A DNA stretch of 64,000 nt from Aotearoamyces nothofagi (GCA_015345905.1 JADDTR010000004.1:1350945-1414944), one strand, 5' to 3'; shown: positions 44,303-54,913, counted from the stretch's first letter. The notes: generated by a model not told the origin, from the letters alone. A program made the numbers and translations.

Positions 44303-44685
44303 GAGGCAGATGCTGTCATACAATGATGCAATAGTTGATCGAGAATTTACCGAATGGTGACTTTTACAGCTAAGAGCAAGTTTCAAATACAGTTGACTAC
44401 TAATTTCAGGAGATTTACTCGCTATTTTATGCTATTTCATAAGACAGTTAAATTTTTGTGTATGAAAATGAAGAGTTTCAATATTGTTAAAGAAAGAGAT
44501 ATAAAGACTTCTAGTTTGATCAGAAATTTAAAAAGTCAAAAGGTGTATTTTCTTCCAAAATAAGAAACTGTTAAATTATACTCTACTACTTAGATATCAT
44601 ATATTCAGGTCCTGTTTCCTATCCTCTACAGAACTGAATATTATAAATGCCGATTCCGAGACTGTGGAGTACCTTCTGATTCCAC
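44303..44685. other. Convergent AT-rich 3' region
   Basis: AT-rich 3' flanks of the elongase and the SnoaL-like gene. A short frame at 44354-44563 is Lys/Phe-rich with no motif and is not taken as a gene. Confidence 0.45.
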
Positions 44686-45162
44686 CTAGAAGTATGGATG
44701 TAGACTAGTAGTGTTTGTTTGAATTGCCGTAATAACATCCCAATGTTCAGCAATGCAAACACCTTCCAGGCGAAAGATATCCACAACCGCCGAATCCGTG
44801 CCATTTGTAACATTCTGACGAACATGAAGCGCCGCGAGGTTTTGGCCCACGAAGACCCTCTTTACCTCCCAATTGAACCCTGGAAGGGCGAAGAAAGGCC
44901 CTAGAGTAGCGATAGCTGTCGCAGCTCCGTCGAGTGCCAAGGGGTTGTGCTGAATATAGTCGGCAATGACATATTTGTCAAAGGCGGCTGTTACATTCTT
45001 CTCGGTGTAAAAGAGGCGCGCGAAATCGGTCACGGCTGCGAGTTGTAGAGATTGGAGATTTGATGCGCCGTAAAGGACGTCGGAGGGGATGCAGAATGCA
45101 GCTGCGTTGGAGATGAGGAGGGAGATAACTCCGCAAGTCAGGATATCTTTGAACCAATACAT
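44686..45162 (-). CDS. Secreted SnoaL-like (NTF2-fold) protein
   Basis: A single exon encodes 158 aa. The first ~22 residues (a hydrophobic ILTCGVISLLISNAAA core) form a signal peptide. The mature part is a compact alpha+beta barrel of the NTF2/SnoaL type with the recurrent ADYIQHNPLALDGAATAIATLGPFF block and WDVITAIQ near the end. Related proteins include polyketide cyclases and many secreted fungal proteins of unknown role. In SnoaL enzymes an Asp/His pair catalyses, and the Asp and His here in YIQHNP and LEGVCIAEHWDV could fill that role. Three N-x-S/T sites (NVT, NGT, NTT) support secretion. The promoter at 45163-46249 is shared with the dioxygenase gene. Confidence 0.75.
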   Translation of the reverse strand: MYWFKDILTCGVISLLISNAAAFCIPSDVLYGASNLQSLQLAAVTDFARLFYTEKNVTAAFDKYVIADYIQHNPLALDGAATAIATLGPFFALPGFNWEVKRVFVGQNLAALHVRQNVTNGTDSAVVDIFRLEGVCIAEHWDVITAIQTNTTSLHPYF

Positions 45163-46249
45163 CGTGATATAAGGGTGCCTAATAAAGCTACAGAGAATAG
45201 ATATTATAAGAGGAGGAGTTAAGGTATTCTAGATGTTCTACAACTTAAAGTGCAGGCGGGATTCACCCAATTTTTATATGCGTTTCGGATAACTAACCAA
45301 ACTATAATTCCCCAAAGCCAAGGCACGGGGCCTCGTCATCTGAAGATGATCTGTAATACCAAGACTGAAGCCGATGGGATATTAACTTGGCAAATGGTTG
45401 ATAGAACGTCCTTGCGAGTGTTTTGCTGGTAGCCTTGGCGGTAATACGAGCTATACGAGTTATTTCGCTCTGTAGAAGCCGTCACACCCCGCGTTATTCC
45501 CGCTCGGTAGATGCCGTGCAGACCCCAGAATGCGCCTCATTACCCACGTGCTCATGCGTTTGAGGCGGAATATGAACGGGATATGAATCTTCCGCAAAGA
45601 TGGTGATATGTCGCCGCCGCCTGCTTTATCTCAATCGGATGCCCTGGACAGCCGGCTCCGGCATATCATATTTGAACTGCCGACCCAAGTTAAGATAGGC
45701 GATGGCAAAAGGCCACGCAGGGATCGCTTAAGTTACAGTGTTGCGGTATCAGCAGCAGTGTCTGGGCATATGGCGAGTTCCCTACCTAAGGTACTATTAA
45801 AGAGGAATCTCGGGCATGGATAAAAAAACATCTCACAAGAAAACAAAAAGGAAGCCAGGAGTTAGCCATGTGTCCAGTACGTAGAAATATAATTCCGTAA
45901 CAGACGAGTCTATCTTTATCTTATTTTATTCTCGATTGAAAACTGTCGGTAATGCGGAGAAGAAGTAATAGCGGAGAAAGGCTCTAGGTCTGCCGGCTGG
46001 TGGCATCCCCACCAGCCCCCACATTCCGGCCGCCAGCTCGGCCTACCCCTGCATGAACTCCGGAGACACAACCTCACTTGTCCGGTTGGTGATCCTGGGA
46101 TAACGAGAGTGAGCATCCATGGATTGCCACTAATATGAACATCGTTTCACTGTAACTTATTTGGCCCTCCAATTACTCAAGTTCCGATTCTTCAAGTCGC
46201 TCTCTTGTCATCCTGCTCTCTGATCTTTGGGTTTGACTTAGTGCTGAAG
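45163..46249. promoter_or_regulatory. Divergent region upstream of the SnoaL-like and dioxygenase genes
   Basis: No gene is visible. An imperfect ~35-bp tandem duplication starts at 45466 (cgctctgtagaagccgtca..) and 45501 (cgctcggtagatgccgtgc..). A CACGTG lies at ~45546. The 14-bp element shared with the ALDH-like promoter is at 46017-46030. Confidence 0.5.
46017..46030 (+). promoter_or_regulatory. 14-bp element shared by two promoters
   Basis: CCCCACATTCCGGC occurs here, 220 bp upstream of the LigB-type dioxygenase start. It recurs on the opposite strand at 49266-49279, between the ALDH-like and orphan genes. Confidence 0.4.
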
Positions 46250-47187
46250 ATGGCTCCTCAAACCAACCCACCTGCTGTAACACCGGTACATTTCTTCTCT
46301 CATGGCTCAACCATGATGCTGGGCGAGGAATCGGACTCGGCGACGTACTGGAAGAAATGTGGTGATGAAGCTCTGGCAAACGGTATTGAACATGTCGTAA
46401 TGATGGTACGCCTTCTCTGCCATGCACATATTCACATATCATCAACTAAACCCTACAGGGTGCACACTGGGCAGCACTCGGTGATGAAATCGAAGTTGCT
46501 GCCAATCCAGCCCCCGAGAAGTCGCCAGTTGCCTACGTCCACCCCTCAAAATATGTGTCGTACCAGCTTAACGCCGACATCCCAATGGCCTCCCGGGTTG
46601 TCGACATCCTAAAAGCCGAAGGCTTCAAAGCGAAGCTAAACGAAAAGTTCGATTGGATTCATGACTGCTATCTCATACTGATCCGTATGTTCCCGAATGG
46701 CTGTCCTCCAACAACCATCATTTCCATGAACGCCCGCTACGATCCGCATTACCACTTGAAAGTCGGAGCTACCTTGCGCCCGTTGCGGAAGGAGAAAAAT
46801 GTCTTATTCGTTGGCAGCGGTGGCGCGGTACATAACCTCTACCGGAACAAATGGGCGCCGATGTTGCTACATAGGGACAATTTCGCCATGCCGAAACCAC
46901 CGGACGCTTGGGCAATGGATTTTAGACAGGAATTCCAAGATGCTTTTACTGGTAGGGCCGGGCCATTGTTGAGGAAAAAGGCGACGAGTATGATGAAGCT
47001 GCCGGGATATAGGGATGCGCATGCTACTGATGATCATTTCATGGCGGCTGTATTTGTGGCGGGGCTATGTGGGGACTGGGAGGATGAGAATATTAGAGGC
47101 GCGCTTGGTGCTGAGGATTGGGAGTTGACGAATATGTGTAATTCTCAGTATACATTTGGGCAATGGCCGAAAGTAGTCAGCGCTTAA
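46250..47187 (+). CDS. Class III extradiol dioxygenase, LigB/DODA type
   Basis: Exons 46250-46405 and 46459-47187 encode 294 aa. The N-terminus has HFFSHGSTMMLGEES, the His in FSHG being a likely iron ligand. GIEHVVMM runs across the intron into GAHWAALGDEIE (second His). RPLRKEKNVLFVGSGGAVHNLYRN carries the conserved GSGGxxHN block, with its His near the active site, and the DDHFMAAVFVAGL segment is the C-terminal match. The family opens catechol rings next to the diol with Fe(II) or Zn (4,5-DOPA dioxygenase and related enzymes). Fungal substrates are poorly known. It is cytosolic. An in-frame upstream ATG at 46205 would add 15 hydrophobic residues. It lies next to an ALDH-fold gene and a CocE-type hydrolase, and I infer an aromatic or quinone detoxification role. 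Confidence 0.85.
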
Positions 47188-47342
47188 TAGGTTGTTCAAT
47201 ATGTATTTCGTTGTTTACATAGTCCAATTCTTCAAATCTGTGGTATAATATATATATGACAAATCTTTTAAGATTATTACTGCTGTAGTTCAAACATAGC
47301 TTCGAGTTCCCATTTACTACACTACATACACAGGATTCGTCT

Positions 47343-49014
47343 TTATCTTACTATATATTCAAAACCTTTCCTTCCTAGCACGTAAGTTCCGTAGCCGATT
47401 ACTGGAAGCACTGTGCCTAACAAAAGAACACCGCCAGTTATGAGACCCTGCTCAAAGAACCCAATTGCGTGTCCCGGGGGTCGATTGAAAGATGGCAACG
47501 GAGCTACTGTAAGTGTCCGAACCCTCTTTGCTAGAACACCATCTTTGTCTTGAAGCAATTTTGAGACCTGTGCTAGCGGTTCTAGAATGGATTGGATATA
47601 TTGGGGCCGCGATTTCGAGAACATGTCTTTGCTGTAGCGATAATAGAACTCAGGAGCATGAGTAATTGGAGCTGCCGGGCCAACTAATTTTCTGTCAGTG
47701 ACCTATAGACTTGAATGTAAAATATGGCTGACCTAATAAATGGCTGGGGATTTTATTAATGCAGGTGATGTGAGAGTCGAGCTGTTGGCTAATATATTTA
47801 GCGGCTGCTGGATCTGCGAATAAATAGCCAGCAAGTAATGTTGGCCTGTTTTAATGTCAGCGAAGCTCAGCACGGGCGTGGGAATGACTCACCCTGTGTT
47901 CTGCGACGAGACTGCATCTACTAGACCGCTAGAAGACAATATCGGGAGGTAACGGCCAGCGATCTTCAAGTTTGCTATGGGGGATGCCCTAATCTAATGT
48001 CAGTTACTGAATTAATCGACTCTGAATACAAATGATAATCTACCTATCCAAGACATCCACAACCAGGAAGTTTGATGAGCCAAACGTGGTAATTTGACGT
48101 TTCGCTTCTGCATCAGCAATTGCCTGCCGAGTTGCTTCATCTTGTCTCAATGATCGCGCGGATGGAGTCTGAGACGCATATGCTTGACTTGCATAGCGTG
48201 TACATGCCTCAAAGAATCCCTTGCTCACAAATTCATTGACAATGACGAGATCAGGCGCATAAGGTGATGTCCCCTGGAAGCTGAACCTGGCAGTTACAAT
48301 TGCACGAGCTGCTTGATCAATATCCGCTGTGCGGTCAACAATTGCTACCGATCTTGCCTGGGTATTTGATAGAAGCTCATTGCTCAAGGTGTTCCAAGGA
48401 CCGTTGCTTGTTTGGTCCACTAGAGTAGATGTGTTGAGCTCGGACTCTGGTACTGCTCTGTTCACTATGGCAAAAGTATCGTTATCAAGGGCCTTAGGAA
48501 GGATAGACTTCAATGCCGAATCGACGCTCAAGAGCATATCTGGGAGCTAAAAGCAAAGTTAGCATATGATATCTACTCATTAGGGTTTTAGTGAACTTGC
48601 CTCTATGATGACAGAGTTACCAGCAGCAATTGCTGCGGCTAGAGGTGCCAAGATGGAAAACAATCTTGTATGGGCTGTAGGGCGAATAACCACAAGTCCA
48701 AGACCAGTCCTTCTCGTGGTATTGTCTAATCCGGTTGTGACCAAATATTCCTCCTTGAGCTCCTTCTCGAAGTCGATCGTCTCATAAAAGTGCCGTACTA
48801 CATTAATTGCTAGTACAAACTCTACCTCCGTTTCAGCATTTGTGTTTTGAGTGTCCTTGGCGATTGCCGCACAAAGGGTGTCTGCTTGCTCTCGTATGGT
48901 AGCATGAAGGGATTGAAGCTGAATTTGCCTATAACGTGTATTTTCTGTCCGCCCATCAATAATGGCGGCACGAAGGCGTTTGAATACGATCTCTGGGGCA
49001 ATTGCTGAAGCCAT
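47343..49014 (-). CDS. ALDH-fold protein lacking the catalytic cysteine
   Basis: Exons 49014-48597, 48539-48044, 47988-47893, 47845-47733 and 47683-47343 encode 487 aa. The fold is ALDH: helix-rich N-terminus with ELKEEYLVTTG, the cofactor block GLGLVVIRPTAHTRLFSILAPLAAAIAAGNSVIIEA, and RFSFQGTSPYAPDLVIVNEFV. The last block aligns with the F-x-N-x-GQ-x-C-x-A motif but has Pro where the nucleophilic Cys sits, and I find no substitute Cys nearby. The Glu-bearing LELGG motif is also not evident (the stretch reads DQTSNGPWN). A C-terminal hydrophobic helix (GLITGGVLLLGTVLPVIGYG) suggests membrane attachment, as in fatty aldehyde dehydrogenases. It is likely a pseudo-ALDH; binding, scaffolding or a new chemistry are open. 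It diverges from an orphan gene and shares a 14-bp promoter motif with the dioxygenase gene. Confidence 0.8.
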
Positions 49015-49409
49015 TTCAGCGAAAGCTTTGGGGCATGAGATAGTTTTCGAACTGAGAAGACTGTTACAAAACAGCAGAAGGGGAACAGATGAGAAAGCGG
49101 ATCTTCGCCACGATGAAGGCGGGTCTAGAAGCAGCTACTTAGCTATGCCTATTTTCTTAATTTCCCTGGATGTATTCCTGCCCGTATCGGAGTTACACCG
49201 CACGCAGTCGCGTGTCAATCGTCGCGGATAAGTATCACGGTAGACATAGTGTGCTCAACCCCACAGCCGGAATGTGGGGTTAGCCGTCAGAGCGACACGG
49301 GGTTTGAGATGTAATGTGACCCTTTCAGGGCGTCTGATGCTGACATCTGATTTCTCGACCTGATAAGAGCTCTCGCTCTGGAAATCTACTGCGACTAACA
49401 TACTTCAAA
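49015..49409. promoter_or_regulatory. Divergent promoter of the ALDH-like and orphan genes
   Basis: A short 395-bp region contains the palindrome at 49257-49281. No gene is visible. A CreA-type GTGGGG appears on both strands within the palindrome. Confidence 0.5.
49257..49281. promoter_or_regulatory. Inverted repeat with two CreA-type cores
   Basis: The 9-bp arms AACCCCACA (49257-49265) and TGTGGGGTT (49273-49281) flank a 7-base loop, GCCGGAA. Each arm contains GTGGGG, which fits the carbon-repressor consensus SYGGRG on opposite strands. The right half also forms part of the 14-bp element shared with the dioxygenase promoter. Function is inferred. Confidence 0.45.
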
Positions 49410-49827
49410 ATGTCTGTCACTACCACCGATAATCCCACGACAACACAACTCCGACGAGCCTTGGGCGATTACGAGATCCGCCTAACTGGCGCAGGCGACA
49501 GCTCTATTGCTGGACCAAACTCTACGAGAGATACACACGTCGAGAATCCCGAAGATTGGCCCAGAAACTACAATAATGTCCCTCCTCACAGACCGATAAA
49601 CCGAGAGTTAGATTTCGCGCTGCGGCCTGGCGGAATGAATCCTGTCGAGCAATTGTTCATCTTCACGATGTTGCATGGAGTTTGGTTAAACGCGGTATGG
49701 AAGCATCGTTCAAAGTCTTCCAGTTTGGCTAATGACTTGATAATAGACTGCCTCAACGGCATGGCGCAACACTGGTGGGCGTATTAACAGCAATATATTC
49801 AGATACAAGATTGGTGGCGAATGGTGA
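49410..49827 (+). CDS. Hypothetical 121-aa protein
   Basis: Exons 49410-49694 and 49747-49827, with a GTATGG..GCTAATGACTTGATAATAG intron that has a good branch site, encode 121 aa. I do not recognise it. The first 60 residues are Thr/Asn-rich and hydrophilic (DWPRNYNNVPPHRPINREL). A short amphipathic or hydrophobic stretch MNPVEQLFIFTMLHGVWLNA follows and a basic tail ends NIFRYKIGGEW. There is no signal peptide. Unspliced, the frame would end at 49787 with a different tail. It shares a promoter region with the ALDH-like gene and is transcribed divergently from it. An accessory or lineage-specific gene is likely. Confidence 0.5.
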
Positions 49828-50265
49828 AGTGAATCATGGCATGGAGCAAGAACAATTGAGTGGAATGAGTAGTTGACGTGAGCAGCACTGGTCGAAGCTG
49901 AGGGGTTCACGGTGCTCGTGCTGGGCATGTATTGTACATATTGATTTGGGTAGAAGCATGATTTGGATCCTCGTGACAGAAGTCGGAATGCAGAGCCAAT
50001 ACGTGACTTTTGCCATTCCTGGTGTGGAGACTTTTCGCGTGGTACTCGCCGCATTTGCAGCCCCGCCCCCGCGATCCGTCAATTTTATGCCATGGGATGC
50101 TTAGCCAGGTACACATCCGGATCCCCATCTATGGTGGGTCAACTAAGTAAAGCTCGTCATACGCTTTCACAGCAATAAAGATGTCGGCTGGCCGTCCCAA
50201 GCATTTCATATCTATTATCCTGTCAATCGAGACAGGCTCTAGACATCGAGAATCTTCAACACAAA
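49828..50265. other. Intergenic region upstream of the CocE-type hydrolase
   Basis: No gene is visible. The part nearest 50265 should be the hydrolase promoter. A GC-rich gccccgcccccgcg patch lies at ~50060. Confidence 0.45.
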
Positions 50266-52187
50266 ATGCCGAAAACAAACAGAATTAGAGATATTCGTGA
50301 AGTCCACGAGGACATAGAGAACGGGTTGATCTTTGAAAAAAATGTCTCGATCCCACTCAGAAACTCTGAATTGCCTGTTCGAGCTAATGTTTACCGACCT
50401 TTGGCTGGGGAAGACGAAAGATTTCCAGTCTTGGTGACTTATGGTCCATATGGGAAGGATATTCCATACGCAACGTGAGCTATACGTCACTCAAAATGGG
50501 TTTGTAGCAAATACTAATGATGGATAGGTTTTTTGCTGGATCCTTCAGCGAGGTAAATCCCGAGCACAAAAGCAAATACAGTTCATGGGAGACACCTGAT
50601 CCGGTTTTTTGGACAAGTCATGGTTATGCTATCGTGCGTGCAGATGAGCGTGGGTTGGGACAGTCACCAGGTCTTCTAGACACTATGTCTAGAGGCACGA
50701 GCGAATGCTTCTTTGATGTTGTGGAATGGGCAGCAGAACAGCCGTGGTCATCTGGCAAAGTAGGTCTTCTAGGAATTAGCTACTACGCTGGTGAGCTTAC
50801 TCATCTTTTGACTTCCTAAGGCCTTACTAAATGATGATCAGGTAGTCAATGGCGTGTAGCAGCACGAAGACCAAAGGGACTAGCAGCAATTGTGCCCTGG
50901 GAAGGCATGTCCGATTATTATCGTGATCGTTGCCGACATGGGGGTATTTTATCAAACAAGTTCATTGATTTTTGGTGGAATCGACAAGTTCTTGTGAATC
51001 AATATGGCAAAGCTGGCCGCTCCACGTTGACATTTCCTCCCGACGGTCCCGGTGCTCGTGGTCAGGAAGACACGATTGAGGGTGATCTTTCAGAAGAAGT
51101 GCTTGCGGAGAATCGACGGGATCAAACTACAGATAACGAAGCCAGCAGATTTCGCGACGACCCGTACTATGCCTCCAAAGAGTTCAACCTCGAAGACATT
51201 GAAGTTCCCTTGCTCTCTGTTGCAAACTGGGGGGGAATTTTACTTCATTTGCGTGGCAACGTTGAAGGTTATACTTGGGCAGGATCCAAGAATAAATGGC
51301 TGCGATTCATTACTGGTCGTCATGATCTTCCATTCTACTATCATGAAGAGGTCGAAGTCCAAAAATCTTTCCTTGATGCGTTCTTGAAGGGCCATGATTC
51401 CATAGGATGGACGGTGCCCGGGAAGGTGGCTCCAGTGACCCTTACTCTACGAAAGGGAAATGTGGGTTTCAATAACGCCGAAGCTGAGAAGAAGTACCCA
51501 AAACGAGAAGAGTCTGCTTGGCCGATTCCTCGCACGCAATATATCAGGTATTATCTCAGCTCTGATAAATCACTCTCTACTCAGCCTTCGGAGACGTCTA
51601 CTTCTAAGCTATCATACAAAGCATTGGGCAGTCTGGACAGCCCACAAGTGATTCGGTTTGAGACGCCCGCGTTTGAGAAAGAGACTGAGATTACGGGTCA
51701 CATCGTTGCTCATCTGAACGTTTCATTAACAGCTGAGGACGAGGGCAGCGACAAGGACATTGATATTTTTGTTACGCTTCGACATGTTGATCCTTCAGGC
51801 AAGGAAGTGCATTATACAGGTACTGCTGGTGATGGTGTACCTCTCGTGAAAGGTTGGCTACGCGTATCGTTGCGCAATGTCAACACAGAGAGTCCAAGGA
51901 ATAGATCTTATCTACCGCAACGAGAGTACCTATCCACGGATGTTCAGGAAGTAGTGTCGGGTCAGGTTTATGGCGTCGATGTTGAACTATGGCCTACAAA
52001 CGTGATCGTAGAGAAAGGTGGTAAGATCATCTTTGAGATTGCAAGCGGTGATACTCAAGGTTCTGGGATCTTCCAGCATATTGCTGAGAGCGACAGACCC
52101 AAGGAGAAGTTTGCTGGAGAGAATCACGTACATTTTGGACCGGGATTGGAGAATTATGTCACGTTACCTATAATTCCCGACGCCTGA
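50266..52187 (+). CDS. CocE/NonD-family serine hydrolase (X-Pro dipeptidyl-peptidase type)
   Basis: Exons 50266-50474, 50528-50790 and 50842-52187 encode 605 aa. The alpha/beta-hydrolase core holds VLVTYGPYGKD, the oxyanion-side VRADERGLGQSPG and the nucleophile elbow GISYYAG (Ser at ~153). A helical cap insertion follows (WEGMSDYYRDRCRHGG). The C-terminal beta-sandwich typical of PepX_C begins near 380 (LSYKALGSLDSPQVIRFETP) and contains the conserved GWLRVSLRN. The family cleaves esters or amides of small molecules, the best-known member being a cocaine esterase, and also X-Pro peptides. No signal peptide, so cytosolic. Its substrate is unknown. It sits at the end of the dioxygenase/ALDH-like/orphan group and could belong to the same detoxification set. 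Confidence 0.87.
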
Positions 52188-52530
52188 GGCTAATGGCTGC
52201 ACGTAGACGATATAGGAAGCTAGAAATATATTTTATCTCAGAAATTAAACATCGAGGCATTGTCAGAATTCAGATCATAGAAGATATGCTATACCGATAT
52301 AACGAGGAATACCAGTGACGTACGTATAAAGCTTGATCATGATCGTGATCGAATCGTGACCCCAATATCTGTCGCAGATTCCGTAGATGTGGTTGGATCG
52401 CTTAGTCCCAGCATTGAGCTCAAGCTTTTGCGCTAAAATCTCCGAATAGCAGCTAGGTAAACAACACATTGCACAATTGCATCACTGGAACTTTTTTGCT
52501 TCTTTCAGCATCACTACATTGACTGCCAAC
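52188..52530. other. Intergenic region
   Basis: 3' flank of the hydrolase and promoter of the IRC22 gene. A gatcatgatcgtgatcg palindrome-like stretch is at ~52335. No gene is visible. Confidence 0.4.
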
Positions 52531-53506
52531 ATGGGTTTCTACAAGTTCACCGTCCTCGCTCTTTTGTCCCTCCGCGCTCTGGGTGCTGTTGTACAAGCTG
52601 CTGTAAGCTAATGACCTCGCCCAATTATTGCTGGTACCTGCATGTTACCCACAATTGCTAATGGAATGCTACAGACCCCCGATGAGGATCTGAAGACTCC
52701 TCCTACGATACCCGATCTCGATGTATCAATCTCAGCCTCTTTCCCTCAAGCAGAGGTCTTCGGTGTAAAGTTGATTAATGGCCACGCGACACAAGCTGTC
52801 CTAGACATCACCAACAACGAGGCTGAGCCAATTCAAGTTGCCTTGATCGGCGGTGCTTTGTCGACACTTCAGCCTTTAGCTCCTGGTCGCCATGCATCAG
52901 CGGCTATCATTCGTAATCTTACAAGCACAAAATATGGTGTTGAGATTCAAGCTGGTTCCAAAGAGAGCTTGCCTTACACTTTCACAACCGACCTGAACCC
53001 ACAAGACCTTCGTCTTCAGATTGTCGCCGTAGTTCAAAGCCAAGAAGGTGCCATTTACCAGGTTCAGGCTTTCAATGAGACTGTGAGCGTCGTGGAGGCT
53101 GCTACTAGTTTCTTTGACCCGCAAATGTGAATTTATTCCATTACTCTTGAGATTCCCCCGCTAACTTCCATCTAGCATCTTCCTTTACTTATTTCTCCTC
53201 GCCGGATTCGCTGGAACTTTCTACTTTGTGTACAAGACTTGGATTCAAACATTGTTCCCACAATCACGCAAGGGTGGAAAGGGTGGAGAGCGAGCAAAGC
53301 GTTCATCTGGAGGTTCCAAGAAGGCTGTAGCTACTAAGGACCAGGTCTCTGTCATTGGTGCTGATGGACCAGCTGTTACAACCACAGGATTAGCCCAGAA
53401 GGCTTATGATGAGAGCTGGATTCCAGACCACCACATCAACCGCCCAACTGCCAGACGTGTCAAGAGCAGCGCGTCTAAGTCAAAGACTCGCGCTACGACG
53501 GACTAA
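52531..53506 (+). CDS. IRC22: ER membrane protein Irc22 (TRAP-alpha family)
   Basis: Exons 52531-52602, 52675-53126 and 53176-53506 encode 284 aa. The signal peptide is MGFYKFTVLALLSLRALGAV. The lumenal domain (~30-175) is beta-rich with TNNEAEPIQVALIGGAL and NLTSTKYGVEI, matching the TRAP-alpha/SSR1 domain. A single membrane helix, IFLYLFLLAGFAGTFYFVYK, is followed by a basic cytosolic tail of ~85 residues (SRKGGKGGERAKRSSGGSKK) with a conserved ESWIPDHHINRP near its end. This is the layout of yeast Irc22 and the fungal TRAP-alpha-like family in the ER. TRAP subunits assist Sec61-dependent translocation; the exact role in fungi is not settled. The second intron has a non-standard-looking GTGAAT donor but restores the ATC codon and the membrane helix. 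Confidence 0.87.
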
Positions 53507-53881
53507 AAACGCCGTATCAAAACACAGTGATCAGAGTTGATAGATTTGTAGTGGAGTGGTTAGAAAGCTCAAGAGGAGAGAATGCATGAGGCACCTGTAT
53601 ACTATGTCAAAAGTGATAAAAGATTACTTGGGAATCCCAGTGGAATTCTGGGGGTCAGGGACGTGGTAATAACCATATCACGAATGATTTGTATTATGAA
53701 GACATAGATATAAAGGTAGTTGCCTGTATGACGGATATGGCACCATTGAGCGTCCCTACCTCCACTATTTGTTTCTTCCCAAAAAATCCGAATTTAATTT
53801 TCAGCGATTGTTCACCCATCGGAATAAACTACATTAGTATATCCCGCCTCCAACTTGCACACCATGCCTCTATTCATATCC
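53507..53881. other. Convergent 3' region
   Basis: AT-rich 3' flanks of two convergent genes; no gene is visible. Confidence 0.4.
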
Positions 53882-54913
53882 TTAAGCACTAGCAACAACA
53901 GCCGCATTCGCACTTATTTCTGCAGTCCCGGCCAACGTCACCCTCTTCGCCTCCAAAGCGGCAAAGTTTCTATTCATCGCAGCCTTCGTGAACTGCTTTC
54001 CTGTAACCATGGGATACTTCTTTAGTGGCCCCTGAATCTCACAATCCGTACAGGGCTGATTGAAGAAAGCAATACTATACCGCGGGCCATAATAATCGGC
54101 CTCGGGATCCGACGGTGTCTTAACACGATGAAAAGTAGACTTAAACCTATCATCCGACCAGGACATAAGCTGATCTCCAATATTGCAAATGATCTCTCCG
54201 GGTGCAGGCTCGACTTTCGTCCACGTATCGCCGATTCCAAACCCCGTCACGACATCACGCCCAGGACAGATCTCCAAGCCGCTCTGGCCAGCACGCTGGA
54301 ACAGAAGGGTTATGAAATCCCAATCCGCGTGAGCTCCGGCGCGGTAGTATCCGTCTGACACCGGGCTTGCTTTGTCAACTTCGAAATAATGCAGAAGACG
54401 GAGCACAGATTGGGAATTTGAGCGCGAGACGTCGTGCGCCTTGACAAAATGATCATCTGGGAATCCAAGACCGCGTGCGAAGCAGATCATGAGTTTTTCC
54501 GAAACGGACTGTGCTTGGTGCATGAACTGTAGGCTCGTGTCCTTGAAGCCTGGGAGCGTAGTGTCTGGGATCCAGAGGCCGTCCATGTTGGTGCCGAATT
54601 GGAGCTGGTATGATTCCTTTTGGTCGGCTTGCCCGGTGGATGGTCGGATCTGGGCCCTCTTCTCCCAGCCGGCGTTTCGGTGGGAGAAGGGGACGGTAGA
54701 TTTGACGTCATCGGGCAGGGCGAAGAAGCTGTAGGATGTGTCAAACATGTGTTCAATTGCTGACAGGGGGATGCCGTGGTCGACAAGGCCGAAAAAGCCA
54801 TCGGTTTCTGCGGCGTGGATTAGTTGGGAGGTGATTTCGTCCATGCGGCTGGGGAAGTCGTGGAGAGATATTTTAGGGATGGTTCGGTCGGCGTATTTGG
54901 TCAGAGGGGCCAT
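53882..54913 (-). CDS. 2-oxoglutarate/Fe(II)-dependent oxygenase (isopenicillin-N-synthase-like)
   Basis: A single exon encodes 343 aa. The N-terminal DIOX_N part has TIPKISLHDFPSRM and DGFFGLVDHGIPLSAIEHMF. The catalytic jelly roll has the HxD motif in AGAHADWDFITLLFQ and the distal His in STFHRVK, giving a complete iron-binding triad. RYSIAFF supplies the RxS pair that holds 2-oxoglutarate. The family oxidises small molecules (hydroxylation, desaturation, demethylation, ring formation), and in fungi many members serve secondary metabolism or detoxification. The substrate is unknown. It is cytosolic, without signal. The AVVASA tail is not a clear peroxisomal signal. It lies beside a core ER gene, so a cluster role is uncertain. 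Confidence 0.9.
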   Translation of the reverse strand: MAPLTKYADRTIPKISLHDFPSRMDEITSQLIHAAETDGFFGLVDHGIPLSAIEHMFDTSYSFFALPDDVKSTVPFSHRNAGWEKRAQIRPSTGQADQKESYQLQFGTNMDGLWIPDTTLPGFKDTSLQFMHQAQSVSEKLMICFARGLGFPDDHFVKAHDVSRSNSQSVLRLLHYFEVDKASPVSDGYYRAGAHADWDFITLLFQRAGQSGLEICPGRDVVTGFGIGDTWTKVEPAPGEIICNIGDQLMSWSDDRFKSTFHRVKTPSDPEADYYGPRYSIAFFNQPCTDCEIQGPLKKYPMVTGKQFTKAAMNRNFAALEAKRVTLAGTAEISANAAVVASA

